Assembly: GCA_003988855.1 (NCBI GenBank)
Contig: QYAI01000017.1
Location: 186,001-250,000, forward strand
DNA length: 64,000 nucleotides
DNA from: Arachnopeziza araneosa
Taxonomy: Eukaryota > Ascomycota > Leotiomycetes > Helotiales > Arachnopezizaceae
Direction: 5' to 3'
A program made the translations under genes and the position numbers. Of this stretch, positions 11,641 to 22,679 are shown one piece after another (positions within the stretch are counted from its first letter, which is position 1; every line of letters begins with the position of its first letter). The notes under the pieces were generated by a model, which made no database searches, was not told where the DNA came from, and was given only the letters and a program-made list of their open reading frames with translations.

Positions 11641-12731
11641 CTATTGATGATAAACCTTCACCGAGTTGATCAGCCAATACGCTGGAGCAAAAGCCCCCGG
11701 GTTTGCAGCAACATAATCTGGACAAGAGCTCGCTAGATTAGTACAACTACCTTTCGACCATACCGTACCAGCCCACTATTCGTTGGTTAGAGAAACTTCT
11801 CCCAAGCTATGGAAGAGACCTACATCACCGCAAAAGGTAGTATCAAATACAATGTTCTGATTCATAAAATAAGAATCAATATTGCATCCACTACCCGAGT
11901 TGAAGGCCACAACAGGAAGACCCCAGTTCCCAGTTACTGGGGCTCCGGCAGTGATATCAGCGGGTATCTGACCTCGAGGGAAGAACCAGATGTAAATACC
12001 GCTGCTTTCCCATTGCATGGCATAGACACCGCCGCCGTTGGCGTTGAATGAATCGCCGTAAGCGTTAGCCACGGTGTTTGTGGTACCACAACCGGTGTTA
12101 CCATCGTCTTCATTGCAGTTCGTTTGCTCTAGAATAGTGCCAGGGAGAGACCCAGCAGTGTTAATGTTACAGCCGGCGGATGTATGAAGCGTAATGGTAT
12201 TGGTTGTAGCGGCGTTAACACCTTCGATTATGTCGATTTCGCCAGAATCCGGCCAATTAGGACCAAAAAGCCACCAGGACGGCCAGACTCCGCAAATACT
12301 ACCGGGCCTTACTCATGCGTTAAATCTGGAAACAAGATAGACAGGGAGACTTACATATGAGCAATATCAGCGATGAAGAGACCATGAGTATAAGCCTTGT
12401 TACTCGTAAGACGCACAGAGGAACGGCCAGCTCCAGATGGGATGACGGTCGTATGGTCCACACCAAGATATATCTGGCCATTATTGGTATTGGCAAGGCC
12501 GGAGTTGATAGCCGTGGCCTCATCCTGATAACTCACAGAACCATGTGTGGGGTCAGTTCCTGAGTAGAAGTTGAAATCAGAGAAGAAATTCGCATTTGTG
12601 TAAGTATCAGTCAGTAGATATGTCGTAGTCGAGAGTTTTTGATATGTCCCACTAATATTTGTGTACAGAGAGGTAGCAGTATTGATGTAGCTAAGGATGC
12701 TAAGGCCCAGAACCGGAAGTTTAGAATACAT
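11641..12731 (-). pseudogene. Secreted GH16 endo-beta-1,3(4)-glucanase with in-frame premature TAG
   Basis: Two exons on the minus strand (12731-12355 and from 12307; intron 47 nt). The start is a signal peptide (YSKLPVLGLSILSYINTATS). The GH16 fold is clear: GRSSVRLTSNKAYTHGLFIADIAHM, then CGVWPSWWLFGPNWPDSGE, and the catalytic GEIDIIEG motif with both glutamates. The frame reaches TNE and hits TAG at 11776-11778, where family members have Gln followed by WAG. Beyond the stop the same frame continues for 44 family-like codons (WAGTVWSKGSCTNLASSCPD and onward, including AYWLINSVKVYHQ) to a natural TAG at 11641. Without the stop the protein would be 347 aa; with it, 302 aa. A CAG-to-TAG change explains it. 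The catalytic residues precede the stop, so the short product might keep activity. No donor/acceptor pair could remove the stop. Confidence 0.85.
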
Positions 12732-15366
12732 GTTTTCTCAAAGATTGTATTCCATCGAAGTAAAGCTTAATACTAGCCTAAAGCCTAGATTTGGATGCGT
12801 AAAGAAGGATATACAAGAATAAGATCGCGAGAAGTAACTGCTTACTTGCCGCAAGTTACTTTCTCCAAACGTTGAGCAGAGTAAATTATATGCTAATTCC
12901 AAACAAAAACCATATCAACCGCACTGGCCGTCGACTAAACCTAAGAAAAGGGATGCGCGTGAGATACTTCGGCGCCGACGATACGTAACATAGAGAAGCC
13001 ATAATGACAGTAAACCTCACTAGGCCCTATTCCTGCTGTTAGGATTGGGTACCTGTGAATGCTACATGTTCCTGACATGGTCGAATGTTCCCTTCGGTAC
13101 CTAGATTGGTCAGAAGAAGACAAATTTCAAGTCATAAGCTGATCCAAAGAAGAAGCACCTTCTTTAAAGAGGACATCTGAGTGCTCAAGCTAGGTGTGAA
13201 CAAGACCGAGGCCGTCTGATGCGTTGCCTGATATGCTGATTCTTGAAGACTAAGAGCATCGAGGGCCATGTTAGGCGCTAATGAACGAACACAACCATTT
13301 GATTTGATAGAAGCATAATTCCCAAAATTACCAAGTATCAAACTCTATCCTCGGACTTAACAAGGAAAGAATTTCGGTAATCACAAGGCTCCCTGGATCA
13401 TGTGGGATCGTCAGGACTACACCCCGCAAAATACACTGCAACGTGAAGGGGTCTTGTGGAGAAAGAGCTGGGCTATTGTGACCGAGAAACGACCGAGATT
13501 AGCCTTTTAACAGTTAAAAGATGAATAGTGAACGGAAAACAGATGTTGTGAAGCACTGGACTCGGAGGGATTCGTTTGCAGCCGCTCTGCAAGGGACCGA
13601 GGTCAGAGCACATTAGCTTGATCCGGGGTAGATAAAGGATAGTAAGATCGCGGAAATTGAATCCATAAGGGAGCATGTCTTTGCGTTGTAGATCTCATGC
13701 TTGAGCCAGGCTGGAGGAATTATCGGGCTTCTCCTGATTTGTGTAACGTTGTGAATTATTTGGGGTAGCCCTGAATCCTTGTAGGAATTGGGTAAATACG
13801 CTATTGCTGTCTCTTGGAATCGGATAGCATATGCAGGATCTTGTAATGACGGTATAGAGTTGTAGAGGGGTAGTTTAGCTGTAGCATTCAATAGCCTAGA
13901 AGAATGTGATGTGCAAGGGATCATTTTTTGGCTCCCTCGTGTACTAGGTCTCAAGCTGGAAATTTCGAACTCCCTGAACTAACAAACGTGCTTCTTCTTC
14001 AAAACCGAAAAATTCCAACGCTAAAGAAACATCCCAGACACATCCTGGAATGGGAGAAGAAAAGGAGAGCTATCATCCTTGACGAATTGGCAGGTCGGAC
14101 GGATAGATAGAGCAGGCAAGAAAGTAACGTATCTCGACTTAGGCTTCTGGACCTAAAGGGTCGGACCGAAGACAACTAGGCTCCTTGGACCTAAATGTTG
14201 GCCAATCCTTTAGGTCTTTCACAGGACCCGAGCATTCATGGCCAAGCCCTGCTCGAGTCACAGGCGGGCTGTTGAGTTTTCGGGGGTCGCAATACCCCTC
14301 AAAGGCCATGCTTGATCGAGGTATTAAGCCACGAACTCGTATTAACTGACATTCGTAGTTGATCAAAGCGGTGTCAATACATCTCGTCGTTGATGTTCCT
14401 GTTAGAAGGAGATAGGTAGTAAATGGAGAATCACCGGAGAGAAGAATGAAGGAAGCGAAGAAAGGGACTCTTCCTGATGCCTAAGGCTGAAACTACCTTC
14501 CCAGCCTACTTAACGACAGGTCATCTTCAGATCTATCTCGACCCTTTTTAGATGTTTAATACTGAATGAGAATATTTCTTCCGTGGTGGCTTCGACCCGA
14601 GTAACCTTCAGAGATCTCGCTCTATTCCATTCGCTACCCATGAACCTTCATTTTCAAGGCTGGACCTCCAACAGCAGCAACACCGAAGCATCAATCACAA
14701 AGATGATAGTAGACTTCAATGCAGTCATATGATTGCGGAATTCAAATGCCAGCTAATTTGATTCACTTTTGTGCTTCTGGTCTCCCTGAATCATTTTCTC
14801 GCCACTATTCATTTCGAATGTGTGATATCTAGATGCTCAGATCCTACGAAGACTTCCTTTTCTGTAAGAGAAGACAAGTCATCTATGACAGACTCCGAAA
14901 TTATTCGTGTGTTGGTCCCACATCGGTTTCACAACATCGGCCGATGTCATCGTCGATTTATGTTGAACAGGTTCAAACTGCATACATTGGTCTAGAGAAC
15001 TTTGCGTGCTTTCCACTCTTTACAGACAAAAGCTTGATCCGTTGTGTTGTGGTACAACTAATTCTTTGGGATTTCACAAGTGTGTATCCATCGTGTCATA
15101 TCTATTGCCTCCTGTAGCACTTCCTCTCTCCTCTTCTTCTCTCTGGCAATATCCTACCCTATCATAACAACCACAAATACATTGGTCTTCTCTAGTCGAT
15201 GGTCGTGGTAACTCAGATTCTTGTCTGGTGTAGAGCTCTTTTCTAAAACTTTTTGTTCAACACCATAAATAAGCAGTACATAAGGCCAACGAATATTCTA
15301 TTCAAATCGCGGACAGGTCATATCTGGCAATACTTCAAGTCCATCTTTACCCTCAAAACTTCAATC
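12732..15366. other. long intergenic stretch with a few unplaced open frames
   Basis: About 2.6 kb with no confident gene. A minus-strand frame at 13613-13954 has protein-like composition (LPLYNSIPSLQDPAYAIRFQ) but lacks an ATG start, a domain I recognise and partner exons. It may be a remnant. The rest looks non-coding; the right end serves as promoter for the gene at 15367. Confidence 0.4.
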
Positions 15367-15956
15367 ATGCATCCTATTTCCACTCTTGCATTGATAATAG
15401 CTATGATATCTACAGCTTACTCCGTCTGCCTCGGAGGGCGCAAAGCCTTTGACCCTTGGGAATGCACTGATCTTGGGAAAGATGCTCAAGGCCAGCCCTG
15501 CCAATACCAGCTGCAGCAAGACCCATTCGCCATCTGGTGCAGCTGCGACAACAACCCAAACAACAACCCGTGAGTTCTTACTCCTCCCCTTTCCCTTAAT
15601 TCCCACCCACTAACCGTCCTAGGGACCTAGCCTGGTTCTACACGGGCGCGAACTTTACATTTTTCGAATACCGCGGGTTCGCACCTTACGGACAATGCTC
15701 TAATCTCCCAGCCTTCTACGACAAGAATGTTCTTTCGGTGCAGACCAATACCGCGCTCCCTACGGTCTGCTGCATTTATACTGATTTAAATTGCGATACT
15801 TCGAAGGGTCAAGCATATGCTCAGATTGATACGGGTGAGGTGGCCCTGTTACAAGGACTCTTTGAGAATGGAGTCAGGAGCTTTAGATGTAGTCCGTGGG
15901 TTGACGATCAGAGCGAGTGTACAGATGGGCCGCTTGCTGCAAAGAAGAGGGGATAG
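15367..15956 (+). CDS. Small secreted cysteine-rich protein (effector-like)
   Basis: Two exons (15367-15569, 15623-15956; intron 53 nt) give 178 aa. A clear signal peptide (MHPISTLALIIAMISTAYS) is followed by a mature chain with 11 Cys residues, including WCSCDN and VCCIY, and many Gln, Asn and aromatic residues. It has no transmembrane segment or GPI signal and ends KKRG. Size, secretion signal and Cys content fit a fungal small secreted protein; no domain is recognised. The ATG at 15367 is chosen because it starts the hydrophobic signal; the open frame extends further upstream without a signal-like start. Confidence 0.7.
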
Positions 15957-16623
15957 AAAGATTTGAACGGAGCAAATAACGTGTTAGATATTTTGTTTTC
16001 TTTGTTGAAAGACTGATTTTGTTTCATTCAAGGCTTTCTGTGGCGGTATTCCATCTTAGTTTGGAGTCGAATATGGCAGACATGAAAGAGGAGATAGCTA
16101 TTATGAGATGGCAAATTCAAGTTTCCTATTTGAGAGCTCCTGCGTTTTTTAAAAGCCGTGCTAAGCGGTGAAACGAACTTCGGTTTGGCTAGATAGCTCC
16201 TTATTGCTTTTGAAACATTGAATCACCCTCCATTCACATTATCCCTCTTCCATCAGCTTGAGTTGTATCCTGATCCATCTCAGTACTTGTTTTAAAGGCC
16301 ATTCTTGGATATAAAAAAAAGCCTCCTTATTCTCATTGACATCGACAATAACAGAGATCGAAATAGTTGTCTTTGTCAACAAGTACTTCATAAATAAACG
16401 GATTATAAAAGTGTGATGAACAAACTCATGAATCGCAACGATAAAGTCACTCACCTCATCAACCCCTCTCAACAATCACTAACTTGGAACCCACCACATA
16501 ATTATCCGCATCCCATGAAACCAGAATAAAACCCTCCTTAACCTACTGCACATGATCCTCCCCGTCGCCGCTCTATCCTCGCCATCTTCTCTGTTCTATA
16601 CCCACCACCACCAACATCCAACC
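15957..16623. other. intergenic, no gene seen
   Basis: About 0.65 kb, AT-rich, with a short A-run near 16313-16320. It holds the 3' end of the secreted protein gene and the promoter of the gene at 16624. Confidence 0.45.
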
Positions 16624-17376
16624 ATGTGTCACCTCCCCACGACGACGTACGCTCCCTGTGGCCACCGGGTCTCCCACCGTGTCAAATTCTGCAGGTACCG
16701 CTACAACATCGAGCACAGGATAGAAGCCGTGCCTGTCGAACGGAATAACAGGCACTGTTCACGCTGTAGAGCGGGGGAAGCATGGGCCATCAGTGAGGAG
16801 GATGTGAATGCGAAGGAGAGGGAGATTCAGTTGCTGAAGGAGATGGTGAGGAGCGAGAGGGAGGAGAAGGAGAGGTTGTGGGAGTGGAGGAGGGTTATTG
16901 AGGAGGAGAGGGACACATTGAGGAATTTGAAGAAGGGAGCTGGTGGGAGAGGCGAGGCGAGAGATGAGCTGGATGGGAGCAGAGGAGGATGTACCAGCGT
17001 TCAAGATAAGGATGGAAAATTAAAGGAGACAAGCAGATTGACGGCCGTTATTAAGTTTGAACGAGAGCTATCTACTACAAACGAGCATCTGGAACTAATC
17101 CCACCAGACGAAGTCAGCAACACTCTCCAACTGATTACCGCGCTGTCTCCAGAGGAAGTCAGAGCAAGAAACAAAGAGCAGGAGAAACCACAAGTCGAGA
17201 GCGCAGTTGCCGATGCCAGAGACTCAGCGCAAGCTGGAAACAACACTCCTCAGATCTCAGCTTGCGAAGCTAGCTCCAGCGAAGTCCTGAAGACAGCTGA
17301 AGGTGGGAGTCAGAGACAGAAACAAGGAGATCAGATGACGCCCACCCAAGAAGAGGAGACAGTCGCTGCTTTCTAG
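16624..17376 (+). CDS. Hypothetical protein: N-terminal Cys/His cluster plus coiled coil
   Basis: A single exon of 250 aa from the ATG at 16624; an in-frame ATG at 16552 would add 24 residues, but its context is poorer. The first 55 residues are Cys/His-rich (MCHLPTTTYAPCGHRVSHRV, KFCRYRY, NRHCSRCRAG), a pattern that could bind zinc. A highly charged Glu/Arg heptad-like stretch follows (about 65-125: EREIQLLKEMVRSEREEKER), consistent with a coiled coil. The C-terminal half is disordered and acidic/Ser-rich. I do not recognise the family; short Cys-led fungal proteins of this type are common and uncharacterised. Confidence 0.6.
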   Translation: MCHLPTTTYAPCGHRVSHRVKFCRYRYNIEHRIEAVPVERNNRHCSRCRAGEAWAISEEDVNAKEREIQLLKEMVRSEREEKERLWEWRRVIEEERDTLRNLKKGAGGRGEARDELDGSRGGCTSVQDKDGKLKETSRLTAVIKFERELSTTNEHLELIPPDEVSNTLQLITALSPEEVRARNKEQEKPQVESAVADARDSAQAGNNTPQISACEASSSEVLKTAEGGSQRQKQGDQMTPTQEEETVAAF

Positions 17377-17651
17377 GCTGAAATCACCGGGGAGGAGAAG
17401 GTGAGATGGGAGAGCAGAGGAGGGGGAGGGGAAGGGTATGGGATACACTGCTTCGAGTTCGACTGAGTGGTGGAAGTGTCTGGGGACGGCGCTAAGTAAA
17501 TAGATCAGAGGAAAGGTCTGCATGAGAGTAATGTAGAGATACAGGTAGGAAAATGTTAGATTAGGCCTGGGATTAAAATTCGAGGATTCGTATTACATGA
17601 GCATGACGCCAGTACATTACCCTGATTCTATTACGAGGCATCTTAGAGTAC

Positions 17652-19335
17652 TCAATCAATCAATATCCTCACCTCCAACTCCTCGAAATTATTGAAAAAG
17701 CTCTCAAACAATCGTACACCATGCTCTACATCGTATACACCACCAGTCTCTCGAATACTATGCATACTGAGCTGTGGATTACCTAGATCGAGGGTCCTCG
17801 TGCCCAAAGCTGCAGAAAGCATAGGACCAATCGTGCTCCCACAAGAAGAGTCGTTGCGAACAACAAATAGCTGCAATGGGACACCTGAGGAGTTAGTCGA
17901 GTCCTCTGAAGGCTTGGCTCTGCGTGCGACTTCTTGCAAGAGGACGATACCAGGGGAGTTGGTGGCGTAGCGCTGGTTTGCATTGATTTTGATCACCGTG
18001 CCTTTGTTCATTTCTGGACGGTGGTCAGATTCGTATTTTTGTGCGTAATTTGGGTTGACGGAGTGGGCCATATCGGCCGAGATGAGGAAGGAGGTTGAGA
18101 GTGTCTGTTCATAAGCAGTAGCGATATCGAGGTCTTGTTCTCGGGGCAATGTCTCGTAGGAGGTATCGGAGCTGGCATCATGGCCAGCGGGGAGAACGGA
18201 GAGCCGGCGGAGAACAGCTGGGAGGAGATTGGATGCTGCACCTTGAGCAGATGTGGAGCCGATCTCTTCGTGATCGAAGCAGGCTGATAGACGGATAATA
18301 GATTCGTTGTCAAGTGCCGAGGACGAAGAAACGGATTCAATGAGGCCTTCTATGGCGCAATAGGTCATACCAAGATTGTCCAGGCGAGGAGAGAAGATCA
18401 ACTCGTTGTTGATACCTCCAATGCAAGATTTCTGGGTATCATAAAGGACAACCTCAAAGTCCACCAGATCGTCCACATCCACACCAGCATGCTCAGCAAT
18501 GATCTCAACAATATAAGGATGATGGCGGTCACTCAAGACTTTCAACGGTTTAAAGTCACCCTCCTTCTCCAAATCCGAGATCTTCGTGTCACCCTTGACT
18601 TCTTCACTCCGCCCTGTTCTATTCAATTCGGCGGCCACCAGTCCAGCAATAGGAAACAATTCAGTCTCCTTATTGGGTTCAAAATTCGTACTGCGGTCGA
18701 GGTGGATGGCTAACGTAGGAATCCTCAGTATCGGTCGTTCGACCTTCACTAACTTCTGCACATAGAATCCTTTCCCATCTTTACACATTGCTCTGCCCGC
18801 GATACTCAGATCTCTGTCGAACCAGGTGTGCCAGATGCCCCCACCATATGTTTCCACACCGACCTGGAGGAAGCCTTGTCCAGACTTCTTGGAAACGGGT
18901 TTGATTCGGAGACAAGGGGAGTCGGTGTGTGCGCCAATCATGGCAATAGGGTTCCCGGGCTTCCATTTGGCGCCGATAGTGAAGGCGACGATGGAGGAGC
19001 CGTTTCGTGTCAGGTAGTACTTTCCGCCAGGGTGGAGGGTGCTGGACCAGGAGTCCCTCTCGCGGATCTCACTGAAGCCAGCAGCCGTCAGGCGGGCGAT
19101 AGCTGATTGTACTGCGTGGTAGGCTAGAGATGGTTAGAATGGATCGGAATCTCTCTCTCAAACGGCTTGAACACTGACGAGTAGGCGAAGCGTTTACAAA
19201 ATCAATGAAGTCGTTCGCTTTAGCTACAGCTGCTGAGATCTTCTTGTGTGCCATTATGGACGATTGAGCTGTACTATATAACCTGATTGTCGTTTGTGAT
19301 AGCTGGGTGCGAGGGACGATTAACAACCTCCGCAT
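17652..19335 (-). CDS. Aspartyl aminopeptidase (peptidase family M18)
   Basis: Two exons on the minus strand (19335-19179, 19123-17652; intron 55 nt) give about 542 aa, or 515 aa from the internal ATG at 19254. All M18 metal and catalytic motifs are present: GAHTDSPCLRIKP (first zinc His), DHEEIGS (catalytic Glu pair), SADMAHSVNPNY and a C-terminal LGNPQLSMHSIRETGG (last zinc His). The enzyme removes N-terminal Asp/Glu from peptides and normally forms a dodecamer in the cytosol; yeast Ape4 also reaches the vacuole. The first 27 residues from 19335 (RRLLIVPRTQLSQTTIRLYS) look like a mitochondrial presequence, so alternative starts might give two locations; that is inference. Confidence 0.9.
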
Positions 19336-20042
19336 CTCCGCATCTCAAGCTCGAGGTGCAAATGGACTATGGGCGGGCGCTGTGGTTCTGCTAACCGAGT
19401 TTGGGGCTTGATCACCTGACATATTGAGCCTCAAAAATCCAATCGCTTTCATAGGCTCGACGTACCATTGGCTGCCATGGATCCATGAAAACACTTCTAG
19501 GAAAACAACTTTTGGTTGCCAAATTTGTGCAAAATCAGCCACCCAAAGAACTGCCGATAGGCAGATGGGCGGATGGATGTTGTCAGCTGACAGCCCACGA
19601 CAGCCGAAATCTCACTGCAGAAGTCGGAACCAAGTTGAAGCTACCCAGTAAGTCATAAATGAATAACCTGTGGCCACGATGTAGTATAAATCTTTTGTTT
19701 AACGGTCCTATTTCTCACTCAATTCCGTCCTCCACTAGCGCGTCAATCTTACAGACAACCCTCTGAATCTTCCCTTTTTTCCCCCTGCCATTCATCTTTT
19801 CGCCAACCTGACTCCAACATTTTCCGTCTATTAGTCCCATTTTCAATATCTAGCACACCAGAGAAACCTTGTATAAAAGAGAGTAAGAATTTTGTACAAT
19901 CAATCCATGCTATGCACGCTCTCAATATGCGCTCATGCCATGCTCGCCATCCTATCTGAACACCTGAAATTCGAACTTGTAACAAAAGAGAAATACATCA
20001 TTCGTGCAAACATAACTCATAAATCCTCCACTGTAAATATAT
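19336..20042. other. intergenic, nothing coding seen
   Basis: About 0.7 kb: upstream of the aminopeptidase and downstream of the Ser-rich gene, both on the minus strand. Only short shadow frames. Confidence 0.45.
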
Positions 20043-22565
20043 TCATATCTGAGGGAATAGCATGTAGCTTCCGCGCTTCTTTGGTCCAGCACCTCCTGCG
20101 CTAGCGGTATGGGCCCTCGCGCGTCCCTTGAATTCCTTGACGCTTGGACTAACAACAGGAGCTGAGATCTTACGCTCATGTTCCTTTGTACCGTGCACCA
20201 ATTGCGTTTCAGCCACTGTCATTAGGTTCGAGTTTGAACCAAAGGTCGGGGTCATCAGAGGAGGAAGAGTCAAAGGATTTGGTGTTATCGGAGTATCGTG
20301 CTCAAAGTATAGGGATCTGTTTCTGCGATGGAGTGTAGACTTTTCGGGGGATGGGATCAAGTCCGAAGGATGGGAGGTTACTTTGAGATGAAGAGCAGCG
20401 AGCTTTGCTGAAAGATCCGTTGCTGTCGCAGCCTGGGATTGTCCTCGGCCAGAGTGTACAAGCTCAGGAATTGATATGGTGGAGTCGGCACTGCGATGTG
20501 TTTCCTTCTCAGCATGGCTGAAGAGAATGGCAGAGTCTTGGCTGCCTCGGGAATGTGGCCCTGAGATTCGTGTACTTGATGAGCTGCGGGCCGAGTCGCG
20601 AGAGAAATTGGAGGAGCGGTAGGAAGCTGTGCTAGACTCACCCTCATCTACTGATGAGACTGATTGGTTGTAAGGGTGTTGAAGAAATATTCTGCCGGAC
20701 GCAGAATCGTTCGAGAACTGCTCACTGTACATGGCATCTTGATCTAACTGTGACTGAAAGTCCGAAGGGATGAGAAGGGTTGGGGACAGTGTAAAGCCAT
20801 GAGACTCTTTGAAGGTCGATGCTTGAGAGTGAGCTCGAGCATGATTTGACCGTGAGATGTTGGTTGGTGTTCGCAACGATGAGATGGTGTTGGTCGATGC
20901 AGGTGAGAGCTCGGGCGGATCCATGGAAGTTGGGACGAGAAGAGAAGGGCGGAAGCATCCGTGGTAGACGCGTTCGTTATCTTGGACGTGGAGCTCTAGT
21001 ACAGGTGATAGTTGAGTTGCAGGAGGCGTCAAATCCTGGGACTCGTCGTCAACCCAGGAGAAGTCGCAATCTCCTTCGGCCCCATTCTCGTAGCACCAGT
21101 CGATATCGGATTCCCACGAATCGGTGGTGATCTGAAATCCTGGCGATAGTGGTTGTTTCTGTCGTTGCGAAGATCTCTCATAGAACGGCGATGGACCCAA
21201 AGTCGTTGACATCCTTGTTTCAGGTCTGTTCCTTCCCTGCTCCCGCAAAGTCCGTGGCAGCTCATCAACGGACCGAGATTGTCTCAACTCGCTATCCGTG
21301 GTAGAGATACGCGACTTTCTCTTTGCGTCCTCCTCATCTTCTTCCTCCACGTCGTCCAGCTCCACTCCAAAGTTCCCGGATGACGAAGAAGTCAACGGCC
21401 AAGCTTCTTCGACTGGTGTTGATATGACATGTGAGAGCGGGCGACTGGGAAAAGATTCCAGCGGTTCGCTCCTGCTTGTGAGTGGGGAATGCGGCATGGG
21501 GAGATTAAGGGGAGCAGGCCGTCGGATTCCCGCGTTCTGGTATGGCCGCTCAATCGTCGTTAGAGTCAAAATGTCGACGGAGTCAAACAGAACAGAGGCC
21601 GTTCGAGAGGAGGTCCTCACAGGCAGTTCCATCGGGCATTCAGGAGACAAGGGCGAGCCAGCTGGCCGAGGTGGCCGAGGAGGAGGAGACCGAAGAGGAG
21701 TCTTCAAGTTATCATGTGATTTCGCATATGAAACAGATCGTTGATGAGGGGTTGCCTTTGGCTTGCGAAGGACAGTCCTTTGCCGAGGACTATTGCTGGC
21801 AGCTCTTGATACTGGATCCTCTGTGATGCCCAAGGCTTCCGACGAAAAGTTCTCGAAATGCAAGTCTTGTGCCCGGATGCCCTTCAGCTCGCCCTTGGTG
21901 GGAGCTTGAGATGCTCGGATAGCCGAGAACTCGGAAACCAATTCGGTCCGACTTGCTTGGGCGAGATTTGGAAGATGCTCCTGTTGAGTATGTGTGACGT
22001 GTTGAAAGTTGTAAGGTTCAGAGATGAAGTGGTGTCTTCGATGTCCGTTCTTACTGCTCGAGTACTCCGTCGGCCCTTCTTCCGATCCCATATCTCTGAG
22101 ACTGAATGATGAGTTGGAGGTTCGTAACGCATCCGCATTCGTCGCTCTTCTCCGCCTCCCATGCCGAGAGAAAATCGACCCAAACCCTTGGCTACTCTCT
22201 GGCCGTAATGAAGGCATACTGCTCGCGTTCGACCTGCCCGATGATTTCCTAGACAAGTTCACATTCTCCATTCCAATGTACGACGAGTCTCGAGAGCGAG
22301 AGGAGGACGTTGCCGAAGAAAATGTATTGGTCCTTGAGCTGCTGAAGGTTGAGTTGTTACCAAAGATTGAACTCCGCTTCATCTGTTCCGTGTAAGCACG
22401 TATCCTTTCCGGCGAAGGTGGTCCATCGATCGCACGCTCGAGTGATTCTGGACTTATGGGCGTGTCTTGGAAAGGTGAGATGATGCTTTTAGGTGATTTC
22501 CTGTTGACAGGTGATCCAGTATATGAGTTGGGATGGCTCGCCTTCCCTGAACCAAAACCAAACAT
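20043..22565 (-). CDS. Large disordered Ser/Pro/Arg-rich protein, unknown function
   Basis: One long uninterrupted frame, 840 aa from the ATG at 22565 (MFGFGSGKASHPNSYTGSPV). The open frame extends to an ATG at 22679, but the extra 38 residues look non-conserved. The protein is low-complexity Ser/Thr/Pro-rich throughout, with many RxxS/SP sites that suggest phosphorylation, a Pro-rich SH3-type stretch (SPPPRPPRPAGSPLSP), an acidic block (DDVEEEDEEDAKRKSR) and a basic C-terminal end (KEFKGRARAHTASAGGAGPK, then KRGSYMLFPQI). No catalytic or membrane segment is visible. The composition suggests a signalling scaffold or cytoskeleton regulator, but I cannot name it. Confidence 0.7.
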   Translation of the reverse strand: MFGFGSGKASHPNSYTGSPVNRKSPKSIISPFQDTPISPESLERAIDGPPSPERIRAYTEQMKRSSIFGNNSTFSSSRTNTFSSATSSSRSRDSSYIGMENVNLSRKSSGRSNASSMPSLRPESSQGFGSIFSRHGRRRRATNADALRTSNSSFSLRDMGSEEGPTEYSSSKNGHRRHHFISEPYNFQHVTHTQQEHLPNLAQASRTELVSEFSAIRASQAPTKGELKGIRAQDLHFENFSSEALGITEDPVSRAASNSPRQRTVLRKPKATPHQRSVSYAKSHDNLKTPLRSPPPRPPRPAGSPLSPECPMELPVRTSSRTASVLFDSVDILTLTTIERPYQNAGIRRPAPLNLPMPHSPLTSRSEPLESFPSRPLSHVISTPVEEAWPLTSSSSGNFGVELDDVEEEDEEDAKRKSRISTTDSELRQSRSVDELPRTLREQGRNRPETRMSTTLGPSPFYERSSQRQKQPLSPGFQITTDSWESDIDWCYENGAEGDCDFSWVDDESQDLTPPATQLSPVLELHVQDNERVYHGCFRPSLLVPTSMDPPELSPASTNTISSLRTPTNISRSNHARAHSQASTFKESHGFTLSPTLLIPSDFQSQLDQDAMYSEQFSNDSASGRIFLQHPYNQSVSSVDEGESSTASYRSSNFSRDSARSSSSTRISGPHSRGSQDSAILFSHAEKETHRSADSTISIPELVHSGRGQSQAATATDLSAKLAALHLKVTSHPSDLIPSPEKSTLHRRNRSLYFEHDTPITPNPLTLPPLMTPTFGSNSNLMTVAETQLVHGTKEHERKISAPVVSPSVKEFKGRARAHTASAGGAGPKKRGSYMLFPQI

Positions 22566-22679
22566 ATCGATAGTTGATAGATTGCAGGAATTAATGAGTA
22601 GGCCAGAGCTGGTAGTGGTGGGGATATATGTTTGATGATTGAGGGCTCCGCAAGTACGCAGCAGGGGACCCTGACCCAA

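Noticed and set aside
13613..13954. Minus-strand frame with protein-like composition
   Set aside because: No ATG start, no partner exons and no recognised family; kept only as a note in the intergenic entry.
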